Assembly: GCA_018350325.1 (NCBI GenBank)
Contig: JAEVLN010000012.1
Location: 1,757,991 to 1,821,990, forward strand
Direction of reading: 5' to 3'
From: Globodera rostochiensis
Lineage: Eukaryota; Nematoda; Chromadorea; Rhabditida; Heteroderidae
DNA: 64,000 nucleotides
Positions 14,502 through 27,639 of the stretch are shown piece by piece (within the stretch, counting starts at the first letter, position 1; every line of letters starts with the position of its first letter). Made by a program: the position numbers and the translations under genes. Below the pieces are notes generated by a model, which was given only the letters and a program-made list of their open reading frames with translations, did no database searches and was not told the DNA's origin.

Positions 14502-14624
14502 CCTTGCCGGCGTCGTGTTCTTCGTCTGCTGCTGTTGTTCCTCCGCCGCCGTGGACGACGGTCCCGGCTTCTGTTCGGTAACGGAAGTGCCGTGGCCGTT
14601 GTTGGCACTTTCCTTGCTGGACAT
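14502..14624 (-). CDS. candidate first coding exon of the ARID1/let-526 gene
   Basis: An ATG at 14624 opens a 41-codon stretch (MSSKESANNG..., then Q-rich EEQQQQTK) ending at a possible donor AGG|GTTGGA. The phase is 0, matching the first firm let-526 exon at 10077, so the join reads ...TTPAR|SPALHF without a stop. Composition (Ser/Gln/Pro) resembles the rest of that protein. The donor is weak and the implied intron is 4.4 kb, far longer than others here, so this could equally be an unrelated exon or chance. Confidence 0.4.
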
Positions 14625-17600
14625 CCTTTTTGCACAACTTGGTCGCTGCAATTGCGTCAATTCGGTGCCGGCGGTTTCAGTGCAAATTTTGTTGTTTTTG
14701 TTGGTGAATTTTGGGGCGCATAGAAATTGCGTAGATTAATTTTGTTGGAATAAATAACAATCGGGGAGTGATGAGAAGAAAATGCTTAAAATAGCAATTA
14801 AAAAATGCAAAATGATTGAAACGAAATGAAATTGAAACAATTGACGGGCATTGGAAGAAGAGAGCATTAAACTCTCAACAAAAAAAAAATAGAAAAAAAA
14901 AAATTTGTTTGCTATCATGTCGCTCTGTCGCCCAATTTTTTGCATAACAATCAATTCGTTCACTTCACTCCGTTGGACGTGCAACGGACAGAGACGGACG
15001 GACGGCGGATTAATCAAAAGGGCGGCGTTTTTGAATGTTTATTTGTTGTGACGTGATGGGCGTGGGGGGCGGGGGTTGGGATGGAACACGCCGCCGTCGT
15101 CGTCGTCGTCATCATCGTCGACGACGGAAATGAGCCCGGACGACGGGGGATTCCCCCGCCCGGGGGTTGCGTTTTCCTCTCATCCACCACCAGAGTCCTC
15201 CGTCCATTCCTCCCCCCCCCCCCCCTTCCGCAGTCCCAACCAAATCCCATTCATTCATTCCTATGGCTTTTACGCTTTTAACCCCCCCCCCACCTCCATT
15301 TTCTTCATTCATCGCGTCGTGTCATTTATTTACCGGTCTTCCAAAAATGACTTAATGCTCCAACAACACAAATAAGGTACATATTCCTTTCAAAAGCACA
15401 AATTTGCGTTTGTGTCGCCATTTGCGGCGTTTGCGGGGGGGGGGGGGGGGCGGCGGCGGCGCAAAAATGAACTTTTAGTAATTGCCACCCGTTTCGTTGA
15501 TTAGTCCGTCCCCGTCGCCCCGCGCCATATGTTAAAACGTGACCATGACACACACAAACACACTTTGCATAAACCAGCGGTAAAAAGCAAATTTCGATGG
15601 GGACACTTTAATTTTTGTTAAAAAAATTGGGTTATTTTAAGGACGAAAAAGGTTAACAAATTGCCAAAAAAAAAAAGATCAAACGGATATTTCGCAAATT
15701 ATTTTCATGTTTTGTGTGCATTTTCTGCTGAAGGTTTTTGCCTCTTCTCCCCTAATTCTCAACCATTCAACAAATCGCCACTTTCTCCAACAAAAACCGA
15801 AGAACGCCCCACCAGAATTTTATCCAAATTCGGCCTTTTTCCTCGCCCTCCTCTCCATAGCCCCCGAAGGGACAATTTGAGTGCAATATGGCCTATTTCC
15901 AAAAGGGGGGGGGCGGGGGTGACGTAAATATAAGTCGGGGGGAATACGGGGGCAAGGTGCGGGAAAATTGGAGTGAGCTGACACGAACGAACAACAAATT
16001 CCCCCCCCCCCCCTCCCCCCCCCCCCTGCCATTCCACTTTTGTTGATGGGGGAAACAAAAATTATTCCCAAAGGTCCCCCCCCCCCGCCAGGGGGTGGAA
16101 GGGGGAGCACTGCTGCCGCCATCATTCCAAACCAATAGCACAACAACGTGTTCTTGGGTCATTTTCAGTTTAGTCAGGGCTGGGGGGGGGGGGGGAGTCT
16201 CGCCGTCCCCATCGGGGCGGCGACGGAACAACATGCCTTGATGGGCTGCTGAGGCGGGGGAGGGGGTGGGGGGGGGAGTCTTTTTTCTTCCCGCCACTCG
16301 GGACGAAAGAACAAACAAACACAGCGACAAAAAAAGAAGGTTGGGGAGAGGGGTAGGGGGCACACAACAAAACAAAATATACAAATTTAACTTGCAAAAT
16401 GAAACATAACCCTCCCCCCCCCCAACATTTAATTATAATCGGTTGGAAGAGTGCCGCGGCAAATAATTGCATCCGTTTTTTGCTATTTTTGTTCCTCCCC
16501 CCCCCCCATTCTTCCAACAAAAAGCAAAGCCACCAATACGTCTCCCGAGAGCTGCTGCAGAACCGGGACCGGAAGGTCGCCGAAAGAGGAGGGGGGGGGC
16601 AAAGAGCAGAAAAAGTGTGGGAAGGAGGAGACCACCGACAAAACAACAACGTGATGATTGTCCGTGTCCATCCATTTCCTGCCTCATCCGTTCTTCCCCC
16701 CCCCCCCTCCTCCAGCTCATTCGTGGCGGCAATGGTGGTGGCCCGGCGGGGGCGACCACGGAGGAGAGGTGGAGGGGGGGGGGGGGGGGGGGAGGGGGTT
16801 GGGGCAGTTGGGAGAAAGTGCCTTTTCCCATCTCCAATCCCCCCCCCCTCCCCCGGCTTGCCCACACAAAAAATGTGTGTATTTGTGGTGGTGGTGGAAG
16901 GGGGGGGGAGCGGGATGGTGGTAAGGGGCCGATGAAAGGGAGGGGGGAGGGTATTATTTTAAACGACGACGGACGAAGGAGAGGACGGCAACCCTTCCCC
17001 TCCTACTACCTCCCCAACCCCCCTCCTCCTCCTCCTCCTCCTCCTCCCACCATCCATTTCGACGATGGGCGAAGCGGGAAAAGGGTGGTGGTGGAGGGGG
17101 GATGGTTGGGGTTGGCTGACGATGGAGGGGGGGGGGGGGGAGGGCTCTGTGCTTAGCAGCAGCAGGACTCCTCCTCTCATTGCTGTGTGTTTCGTTGAAG
17201 CCGTCGGTCGGAGGAGGAGGAGGGGAGGAGACGAGTTGGTCGGATGGATGTGGGGGGGGGAGGGGGGGGTGGCGGCGCTGGGGCTTGGGCTGTCTCCCCA
17301 TCACCCCCCCCCCCCCATTCCCCGACCGCCCCCCCCCTTTCATTCACGATGGTAAGGGATGGATGGGGCAGGGGGAAGAACGACCATCCCTCCCCTCCCC
17401 TCCTCTCCCCCATTCATCCAACCAAAGAGAGGAAAGGCCTTGTGTGCTGCTGTGTTGGCGACCAGCAGAGTCCCTCCCTCCTCCGCAGGGAAAGCAAGGG
17501 TATTAAGAGCGACGACGACGACGAGCAGCGCGGACGACCAACGCTCGCTGCCCGGGACGAAATTTGTGTGTGTGGGGGGGGGGGGGGGGGAGCGCCCCAT

Positions 17601-19245
17601 CCATCCATCACTCACTCAACCAACCATCCGACATCGGAGAGGACGCGGAGAGAGCACTGCAAATGAGGAGACCGACAGAGAAGACAGGGCGAGCCGCTCG
17701 CGTCTGTTGTTTGCCGGGGGGAGCTTTAATGCAATGAGAATGGTCGCCACTTCTCCCTTCCCCCCGTATTTCTACATTTTCCCCCCCGGCGGTGGCGGGT
17801 TGGATGATTAGAGCAGCGGCAGCAGCAGCAGAGGAAGGCGCCCCTCGGGGGGATGGATGGAATTGGTCGATGGGCGCCGCCCGCGTCGGACCTTTACTAC
17901 CCTTTGCCCCCCCCCCCCGCCCATCCAATTTCCCCTCCTTTGTGTGTGTCGCTCGAGGGGCTCAAGGCATTCAACCACCGCCTTCCCCCCCCTCCCCCTC
18001 CCCTCTTTCCATTTTCTCCCTTCTCCCTCTGCCTCTCTTCCGCCCTCGCGGCGGCGCGCACTCTCTCGAAGAACTGCTCCAATTTTTGTTTCCCCTCCAT
18101 TTTCTGTGTCCTGTGCACACCGCCCGCCACGTCCATTCTGCCGCCGCCCATCACATCCATTCGGTCCTTCTTCCTCTTCCCTTCCCTTTCCTCCCCTCCA
18201 CTGAAGGATTAACGAAGGGAGGGAGGGAGGGAGGGGGGGGGGGGGGGGAAGGAATGACGGATACGACGAAGACGGAGGAGGAGAAATAAAATTGTTTCGC
18301 GAAAGTCGGAGGAGGAATGGGAGTAGAATAAATAGATGGATGGATGGGAGAGGGATTTGCCCCCTCACAAATGCAAAAAAGAGGGGAAGGGGGGGGGGGG
18401 GAGCCAGCAGAACAAAATGTTTCATGGGAAAGTTGGATCCAATGTTATGTTTTTAGAGGGCGGGCGGAGGGGGGGGGGGAGGGTGAACTTTTGCCCCAAT
18501 TTCCACCCCTGCGGCGTCCAATTATGATGACGACAAACTCTCCGACTCCGACGAATGAAGTTCGAGTGAGTGAGGGTGGATTGCTGGCGGCGGTAGAAGG
18601 AAGAATTACATATTTTTATGTTTGTGTTGTGGTGGTGCACAATGTGTGGTTGGGGGTGGGGGGGGGGGAATTTGGAGAGTGCAGCAGCAGCAGAAGAGGA
18701 GAAGGAAATGCCGCCCCCCCCCCGTCAACACAGCTGTAACCACCGACCGGTGATGGAGACAGACGAAGGAGGACACGACGATGAAGCAGCAGCACAAAGA
18801 TTATACGGAGGAGGGAGACAACAAAACAGCAACAACAACAAAAACATTATTCATGCTCACCGGGGGCGCTTTTGGCGCTCGCCGCCCTATGGTCGTGGTG
18901 GGGGGGGGGGGGGAGGGGAAAGATCCAACCAATCCGCCCACCCCAACCACACACTCCATCCATTTCTCATTTCATCGACCATTCTTTCCCCCCCCCCCCC
19001 TACTCCAACCGCTTCATTTCCCTCCCAAAATTCCTTTCACATTTACTTCCATCTCCCCCCCCCCCCCAAATATGTTTCCCCCTCCCATCAAAATAAATGT
19101 TGTCAAATTCGTTTTTAATAATAAAAATGTATTGAAAATGAATCCAATTTCGGCAATCGAACGAGCACCTGAGTTTGTTGGTGGACCACACACACGCACA
19201 CACTTTTCCACTCATCAATCCCCCCAAAGATCTCTCTCTGCCCTC
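14625..19245. other. intergenic, no gene recognised
   Basis: It is packed with poly-G and poly-C runs of 8-20 nt and purine or pyrimidine strand-asymmetric tracts (for example 16670-16900, 17000-17350 and 17970-18250). No conserved protein segment, tRNA or rRNA was seen. It probably holds the upstream region of let-526 and sequence downstream of PDPR. Confidence 0.5.
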
Positions 19246-22200
19246 TCATTGGGTCGGTCTGTAGTGGTTGGGATGCTCCGAAGAGATCATCGGCAGTGAG
19301 GGCGAATGCAAATTTATGCGGCATGGGAAGCGTTTGCCGGCCAACTCGACCTCGTACGTGCCGCGCGTGAGGTACTCGGACGAGACGCCAAACTGATCGT
19401 TCTGGACAAAGCCAAGGCACACCTGCAAAAATGGAGACGGCACACATGCATGACAAAGAAGGGGAAGAGACAGAGGACACCGCGGCTATGTGCAAAAAGA
19501 GTTTTAAAAATGCCAAAGTTTAACCCCGCGCAAATTTAAAATGATTAACACATTTTCCGGTTGCAATTTTTGCCCGAACTGCTCCACACCGCCCTCCCAA
19601 ATATTCCATTCCTCACCTGGCATCCCAACGTGAACCCGTACGCGGCCGTCGTTGTCCAACCCGCCAATGCCCCGTCCCTAAAGATTGGCTCATCCCCGTG
19701 GGGCCACGGGTCCCTGTCCATGTCGTGTTCGTCCACCAAGAGTTGCACAAAGCGTTTGCTAACCCCACGCTCCAATTGTCTATTCAACGCGTCTTTGCCA
19801 ATGAAATCCTTCTGAAGGCGACAGAGGGAGGGGGAGGAAACGGTTCAAGCACAAAATGTGGCGAGGACTGATAATTGAACACACCTCAAAGTCCACCCTG
19901 AACACTCTTCCACATTCGACGGGCGTCGTCATGCTGTCAATGTCTTGTCCTATAATTTGTAATAATCCCCTCCCTGTCCATTTGTTTTCACCGCCGCTGT
20001 TTTTTTACCCCAATAAACGTAGAATTTTTCGATTCGCAAGTGCCGAAGTGCTAAAAACGTTTGAACGATGCGAGAAAATGACACATCGACGAATTAACAT
20101 CGGCACATTCGCCGATGGAGACACAGAACCAACCGTAATAACCACAATGTCTGAGACTGTGTTCAGTGCCCGCGTCCACCAATTGTTCGTACGCGTTCAG
20201 AACAAGCTGAAATTTAAATTTGATAAAATAGAGAAAAAAAGTTAGATCACATGCCCAAATTTCGAACAAATTGGGATGGACAATTTTGTCATTAAAATTA
20301 CCACGAATTTTTCAAATATGCACTCTGTCTGAACGTACTTCGTTCGGTATGTAAAGCATCCAGCCCAACTCGCCACAGTGCGAGACGCTGATCGCTCGTA
20401 ACGGACCGACCAGGCCAAGATGTACTGTCTGATGAAGGTATCAACAAATGAACGAATAAGGGAGGGATTTATGTAAAAAAGACAACAATCATAATGTGAA
20501 ATTTGTTCGGATTTGGAAATCAGAAACCGAGACCGTACAAAGTACGGCGAAAATCGGCATCGCCGCCGGTGCAGCAATTTGAATCAAACTCACAAAAATG
20601 AATTTAATGCGTTTACTCGGAAAGCGAATGACGGGAAGTCGTGCGGAGTGACACTTTCGTTGGTCAGTGCCCGCATTAAATCGCGCGACGCCGGCCCAAC
20701 AATGTCCAGAGCGATGAAATTGTTCGTCACATCCTTCAACAATTGATTAATGAACGTACCCAACACACTCACAACAGGACAACAGCACAAAAATGTGGCG
20801 CCGTCAAGTTCAATTATCCGAAATTGGAGTCGCGCACCTGTAACCGAACGTCCATTGCCCACTCATTCACCCAACGCTGCACCCACAGGGCCAACCGAAC
20901 TTGCTGAATGGTCGGGGCCACCATAAAGTACCTGTTGACACACAAAACAAAATGCCAAATTAAAGAAAAGAAACAAAAATGCAATCGCACGAGTCATTGC
21001 TCATTCGGCTGACCGTCGCGTCCGACACGTATCTGTGAGCAAGAAGCGAAATGCTTTACTAATAACATCCTGACCGACAAAACTGTGACATCGATAGGAA
21101 AGCGCAAAACAAATTTTTTTAACAACAAATAGAGTTTTTTGTTTTCCTTTTTTAAAATATTTTAGAAAGAAAATAAACACAAGTTCAATATGTAATTCAC
21201 TCACCCGCCTTTTTCGTTGTGCATCCCGGTGTACACCGTGCTGAAAAGAAAGGATTGACCCCAAATCATAACGCCGTAAGAATTTTGATCCCTGAGCCAC
21301 GAATGTCGAGCTGACACACTTATTATAATGAAGCTTTTTAAAGCGCGTGGATTAAAGATTAAAAAAAAGATCTGTTGATCCCCCCGAAGAAAACAAACAA
21401 ACAAAAACACCCACGTTCCGACCGGTCGGTCGATGTTGGCGGAACACAGTTTTTGCAGCAATGGCACCACATCCGGGCCGCTGATGTCAAACTTGGCGAA
21501 GCTGGTCATGTCGACAATGCCTATTCGAGCAAAAAATGTGTGTGTGTTGTGTTAGTTTTTTTTAAAAATGAATGTTTGGCTCATTCATTACCAACACTTT
21601 CCCGGCACGCCTCGTACTCCTTGGCCACCATCGGAAACCAAGTCGGCCTCCCCACCAGCGGGTCTTGCGCGGTGAACAGCGCTTGGCGATGTGGCCCTGA
21701 AACGTCGTAAAGTAAACTAACTGACTAATAGTAGTGTAAAAGACAAGTCGATTTACTCAGTTCATGCGAATCGGACGACCCAACCGTTGTTGTTCCCGAC
21801 GAATGGGCAGGAACTTCGTACCATAGCGGTCTTTACATAAATATGTTTTTTGTGGTTAATGAACCAATCCATTGAGCCCCTCCATGGCTTTAATGAATTC
21901 ACACCGTTCGTAGCCCATAGTCTCTGCAAAGACAGCGCCCGCCGCCCGAAGATGGTGATGGATGGGCGATGTGCGTAAGTTTCGGGCAGTGCTAAGTTGA
22001 AAAGGGCACAATTATTTAGTAAAAATATTAAACACAACGATCAAATTAACCCTCAAAAACTCACTGGCACTGATGGGAAGAGGACAAATTCTGTGAAAAA
22101 AAGTAATGCAAAATGGGTACACAAAATAATGTGTGAACGAATGGACACAAACCTTGAAAATGTTGCCTGAAGCAAACGGGCGCGGATTAAAAACGAAATT

Positions 22201-24675
22201 AATTAATGCAAAAAGATCAAAAATCAGAAAATAAAAAACTCACTGGCCACCTCGGGCACCCGCTGGAACAAATACTGCGGGTTGGCATGCAACGGCAAAA
22301 AGCGCGTCACGTCCAATTTGTCCACCACCGCACTTGTTTTGCTCGGCGCCCGCCCCTCCAACACCCATTCGGCCAGAACTGCGCCCAATCCGCCAGCAAA
22401 GGACAGCCCCTGGCCGTTCATTCCGTTGATGATGAAATAGCCACAAGCCTAGACCGAAAAAAAATACATTTTAGAGAAAAAAAACCCGCTAAAAACTGTG
22501 CAAAAAAAAACTCTAAAATCTACAGGAAAACGAAAACCTGGTCTGATTCGCCAATCAGCGGCCGAATGTCCGGCGTGTACATCTCCGCCCCGGTGATCAA
22601 TGAGCCGCGAGAAAGTTGGGCCATCGACGGAAACCGATTGATTAGATGACGAAGAATTGTGGCTGAAATTGCTGTGTTGCTTTAACAGGTTAACATTTTG
22701 TTAAAAATAAGAATTTTTGGAAACTCGGCTTAAGCTAGCAAAAATTTCCCAAAAAACAAAACCCAAAGTGAATTCAATTCAAACTTTATCAACAAATTTG
22801 CACCAAAATGGTCCCAGCTCGGGGCCGGAATGTGCCATTCGGGGGCGCCCTTTGTTTGGGTCGGCGGTGCCAGCGCCTGCAAATCGCTCTCCACAAAACC
22901 GCCGCTGATTGTGCGAAATTCGGTTGGGCAAACGTATATATTTTCGTCCATTCCGATGAAAATTGGGAACGGTTCACGACGGTTGGCTGTCGACGAAAGG
23001 GCGGCGAGTTGGGGCAGGGGATCCGTGGCCAGAAAAGTGTAGGCGCACGGGATGGGCAGCCAAACGAACCTGGTGGTCGGGCAGTTCGGGCACCTCGACG
23101 AGGTTGGCCCACTGAAAGCGAATCGGCATGCATTTTTTTTGGTTAGACTGAAACGAAATTTATCAGTTTTCTTTTAGAAAAAAAACATCCAATAGTTAAA
23201 ACTGAATGGGTAAGGACGTAAAATTTACAATTCCGGCCGCATTCACGAAAGCGCCAGTCTCAATGAAACCTGCAAAATTAATGTGCCTATGAAAAGGAAT
23301 AAAATCAAAAACTCTGAACAATAGTCAAATTTGCAATTTCAATCAAATTTTCAAACAAAAAAAAAGCGTAAAAAATTTGTTATCTTTTATTTGGGTCAGC
23401 TCCTCAACTTGCAAAAAATACCTTCGTCCGTGTCGACCGCATAGGTCGTCCTCCTCTCGTTGAGCAGCACGCGCTTTACCCCGACATTTTCGTGGATGTG
23501 AACTCCCAACTCACGGCAACGGTCGGTCAGCAGGCGGCAGAGCGATTGAACGTCAACGATGGCATCGAGCGGGGAAAAGAGAGCCAACTGAGCGCAAAAA
23601 ACAAAAATTGTACTAAATCAGAGCATTGTTGTTGGTGTAATTGACTGTTGTTGTTTGAAAAATTCACCCGATTTTAGGCAAAATGTCGTCGGCCCTTATG
23701 AAGAAAAAGCAATTTTGGTTTAAAATAAATTTTGTTAAATTGTTTCAAGCACAAGAGAAAATGGCGATCAAAACGGACTAATAATACGCACTTTGACATC
23801 CTCCGTGGCCAACATTGGCCATCGGCTGAGCATTTCACTGGGACAATCGATCAGTTCAGCAGCAGAATTGGCCGGCTCTGCGCCAAGTCGACTGAAAAGA
23901 CGCCGGGCCTGGACGGCAGTGTGGATCACTGGACGCCAAATAGACGCGGCCACACCGGGTAAAACCTGCGTGAAAAATAGATTGGACTTTAGGACACGAA
24001 AAGTGATGACATAATGGATCCAAACTCTGACCCCAACTCCAAGATTCATTCCAATTTATAATATAGTAACAACGCGGTACACCTTTTGGTTGTTGATTTT
24101 ATGCTTACAATAAATATTAGACTAGTTTAATTGAAGAACTTGCCCAGCGTTCCGTGCTCGTCCAATTCGGCGTAGAGCTCGTGCGACTTGCGCACGATGG
24201 ACTGCAGTGAGCGATCCGCAAAAAAGTTTGGATTGTCTAAACGGGAAAAATTTCTAACATCGCTACTCTGTCTTCAATATTCTCCTTATTTTCATGTGCA
24301 ATTTGTCCCCCCAAAACCCACTCACTCACTGATCATCCCGGTGCTGACGCGTGTTGAATGATGAGCACCAATGCTTAACATTTATTTGTATAACAAATAG
24401 CGCAATGTTTTTGGTTAATCCAATTTCAGAAGTTTATGATATTCAGAAAAGTGATCAAAACACCGAAAACCTTAAGGCACAAATGGCATGAATTCACAAA
24501 ACTCACCAGTGACGCTCAAAGAGGAAAACATCCCTGGCACCTTGGAACGTAAACAATACAATAGAACAATTCAAAATTCCGTTGCTCTCCCCAACTGACC
24601 ACGCTTCGCCAAGTTGTAAGCCACCGACAGACCAACCAAACCGCCGCCGGCGATCACAATCGGACCTTTTGTCAT
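19246..24675 (-). CDS. PDPR-like FAD/aminomethyltransferase-domain protein (pyruvate dehydrogenase phosphatase regulatory subunit family)
   Basis: Family role: mitochondrial regulator of pyruvate dehydrogenase phosphatase, related to dimethylglycine dehydrogenase. The N-terminus has a Rossmann FAD motif (GPIVIAGGGLVGLSVAYNL, residues 4-22). Then come the DAO-type domain (GAFVNAAGIWA, GYFIINGMNGQGLSFAGG), an FAO_M-like linker (LRTSPIHHH, MGYER), a GCV_T domain (SFAKFDISG, GYYALRHLRIEKFY, GQDIDSMTTPVECGR) and GCV_T_C (KDFIGKDAL, VCLGFVQND). About 26 exons include ones of 14, 14, 20 and 34 nt. Exon lengths total 2573 nt; removing two apparent extra bases (about 23066-23070 and 23923-23924) gives 857 codons, close to human PDPR in length. 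The intron after 24144 looks GC-AG (G|GCAAGT). The ATG at 24675 lacks an obvious transit peptide, so an upstream exon may be missing, or the TTAAG before CGGTGG may be a trans-splice acceptor. Confidence 0.88.
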
Positions 24676-25064
24676 CTCCACCGCTTAAAAACGGAGTGGC
24701 TTTTCCATGGTTATATTATGTAGGTGTTAAAAATTGTTTTTAATCAAAGCAAGAGCTTGACAAGATAATTCTTAAAAATTCGACTTGATAGTTAACTAAA
24801 TTTTAAAAAAATTGCGGAGTTGTATTAACCATTCTGAGCTATTCGAGTGTTCAGATTCGGACACCGGGTTAATTATTGGTCAACAGTGGATTCCAACTGA
24901 TAAACCCATTATCAAATATATAAAAAATGCGCAAAAATACATAAATGTACAGAAAAGAGACCAATGGGCAAAATGGAGGAAAATTGGCACTGAGTACACT
25001 GGGGTGGGTTGTTTCAGAATCAATGCTCTCTTCGCTGAACATCGTTGAGCCCCCCATCCGGTTC
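24676..25064. other. short spacer between innexin stop and PDPR start
   Basis: It is 389 bp between two minus-strand genes. It contains a pyrimidine-rich acceptor-like site just before the PDPR ATG on the minus strand (CGTTTTTAAG then CGGTGGAG). No other feature was recognised. The spacing would permit a nematode operon but does not prove one. Confidence 0.35.
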
Positions 25065-27639
25065 TTATACAGGGGATGGTGTGCCGACAGAATCGTCCAA
25101 TGCAATGACAGAACCACGACGTGACAATGACGTAGTAAGAGGAAGGCCAAGACTGCTGCTGTTTCTGCAATGAGTTTACCCGCTTTCAAGTAAAAAAATA
25201 CCCATAATTTACCAACCGATGACTTTGCTTCCTCTGCTGAACCGGTCCGTTGCCTTTGGTGTGCAGCTTCAGAAGGCAGTCTTCGTCCTCTTTACGCCGT
25301 TCATCGTTCAGATCGTTTTCAAATACTAATGAACGGACATGGAATTGACGTGAAGAAAACTCCCTGAAAACAAAATTAGTACAATAAGCTTTAAGAATTC
25401 CCAACCTCCACAGGCACTTGACAATGTCAACAACGACCAGTTCACCCGCATTAGTAGCAACCAAACGGAGAATGAACAACTTAATGAGAATTTACGCGTT
25501 ATGTTCACATCTGTCACACTAACACAAACTAACTAACCCCGTCCGATTTGAGAAATTCATCGACAAATTTGTCAATCGAATGCGCGCTCGGCACCCGAAA
25601 GAGTCGTCCTGTGAATGGCCTTTGCATGACTTCGCCCTCTTCTGCGCTCGTCCACCTCTGTTGCTGCTGCTGTTGTTGAGAATGTTTTGGCGTTCTGCCA
25701 CTGTTTCCAACACCGATGCGTTCGTTATGCTCCGCAATTTGCAGAAACTTCAGTACGTAGTCCACCCTAGCGACATGCAACAAAATGTTGGTCAACCAAA
25801 ACAAAGCAGAACAACTTAAAAGTTGGAAGACGAAATATTAAACAGGTATAAAATCAAAATTACTTGGTACCCGACTTATTCAAGCAGTAACACAAATTTA
25901 TACAAAAAAGAGGGGGATGGACAAACTAAACGATAAACCCAGAGATGCAATTGGTGAACGATGAACGGATTAACTACTCGGAGTTCAAATAAAAGTAAGG
26001 AAATTTACTCACGTGGTGGCGCACAAAAGCACACAATACCAAAGCCAGAAGAAGGCGAACACCTTAGAAGAAAAATAAGCGTTTAGAAACAATTAGTAAA
26101 TTTAAAGAGAAACGGACGGACCTTTTCGTTGATGATATTAATGATCAGAGCGCATTGGACTGTGTACCTAAGAAAGGGAATAAAATTGGACAGTTGCATG
26201 GCGTCCGGACCAACCTGTTCAGATTAGCCAGATACCGAACTTCAAAGTCGCAGAGAGTTACGCGTGGAAAATGGCCAGATCTGGGAGTGAAAAATTAATT
26301 GAATTAGTTTCAAAAGCCTTTTTTCTTACTTTGTCCATGACTTTCCTTCAAAAAGATCGGACAAAACCTATAAAATTATTGTAATGTGCTGTTTTGTGCA
26401 TGTTCTTCACTTGGAATCCGAACAGAAAGTGATCTTTTGATGTAAGTGCAGCATTTAGCAAAGCAAATTGGAGCATAATATTGATGGAATAGAACAGTTT
26501 GATGAACAAGTACAACGCGCAAATCAGATGGACCGTTCAACAACCGAGTGGGTTTGTAGCGAGTCATCAACGAGGCGTACGGATGGGGTCGATTTTCGAT
26601 CTGTAATTTGTTTCAAACTTTCAAAAGTCACCCTTTCCAAATTGCTTTAGCCACCTCACGCAAGTCCAACATTTCAATGAATGTTTTGGACACTGAGTTC
26701 GTCACACGTTCCCTCTCCTCCGCATCGATCACCGAACGCGCTTCGCAAGCAGCGGAGATCAGATGCTGGATGTCTGTGCCTTGAAAAAAATTGAATTGAA
26801 TTTTGAGTGAAAAAGATGAGAAATAGCGACCATTTTGCCAATTGAGCAATCGCCACAGAATGCAAGGCAACGAGAACATCAATGCTTGTGCGATCAGAAT
26901 GAAGGGAACCTATGAAAAGCGATAAGAAAATAACAAATTTTCCCGAAATTTAAACCGTACCCATTGATAGTATCCAATTTGTTGTCCTAAAAAGATTGGT
27001 AAAAACGTAAGAAGTTTTCGGTTTATCGTTGAAGTAATAATCAGTACACAACTCATTCACCTTCTCGTGCTTCTTGACTGTCCGGTATGTGTTCATACAT
27101 TGGCACCCTGTTGAATATGATCTTTATTTTTTTACAAATGCAAAGCTTATTTCAAAAAACAATAGTCTTTAAGGTAGTTTGAAGTCAGCTTTTGATGCAA
27201 AAATGTTTGTGGATGCATAAACTGAAGTAAAGCCGATTGAAAATTAAGAAACCCCCGTTGGGCATATTTGCTTTGGTTTCTGGACCAGAAAAAACGTTTG
27301 AAACCCCGAATGTTCGGTATCTGAAAGAACTGATCGGACAAAATTCGGACCAGTAAGTGTTTTGAATCCAGCAGAATGCCTCGATGTACTCCTCCATGCT
27401 TTCGCGTGAGTGCGGGTTCACCCAGCATTCGATGGGCGAGCCGCCGAACTGCTTGGCGGACACGACAAGGCATGCAATTGCCAGCATGATGGGCGTGTAA
27501 TAGTAATTAAGACGGTCCACCACATCGTCGTCACCTAAAAACAGAGCCAAACTCAAAAAAAAAGGCAATGCTTCGCTCGCCTACCGCGAATTCGCAGCGC
27601 AGAAATGAAAGTGCGGGCCAGCGTTGCGTGGAAAAACAT
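25065..27639 (-). CDS. innexin (gap-junction channel subunit)
   Basis: Four-pass membrane protein forming invertebrate gap junctions. Hallmarks in order: short N-terminal helix, then DDDVVDRLNYYYTPIM into TM1; extracellular loop 1 with two Cys (ECWVNP...AFCW); VPMYEHIPD and the YYQWVPF signature; TM2; intracellular loop; TM3 (LICALYLFIKLFYSIN); loop 2 with two Cys (TLCDFEVR, TVQCAL); TM4 (VFAFFWLWYC); and LFILRLVATNAGE before the tail. Fifteen exons: 27585-27639, 27351-27534, 27061-27107, 26961-26986, 26831-26909, 26655-26779, 26411-26600, 26330-26367, 26215-26280, 26122-26167, 26013-26062, 25538-25814, 25406-25479, 25217-25363, 25065-25164. The frame breaks once at 26530-26531 (extra base in a GG/CC pair); without that base the model is 501 codons. 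Upstream in-frame ATGs at 27777 and 27810 would add an N-terminal extension; the inner ATG gives the usual innexin length. Which innexin it is cannot be told. Confidence 0.92.

Noticed and set aside
10234..19299. Many long open frames rich in Pro, Gly and Arg
   Set aside because: They are readings of poly-G/poly-C and purine-rich runs, lack splice logic and occur on both strands in several frames.
23668..23694. 27-nt candidate PDPR micro-exon (reads DDILPKIG in one frame)
   Set aside because: Flanking exons join directly in phase 0 (VK|LALFSP). Inserted in that phase, the segment carries a TAA.
26632..26654. Innexin exon extended to AAAGG|GTGACT, giving in-frame TGA codons in the next exon
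   Set aside because: The donor GAG|GTGGCT at 26655 gives a 54-nt intron and an open continuation, leaving only one apparent one-base break.
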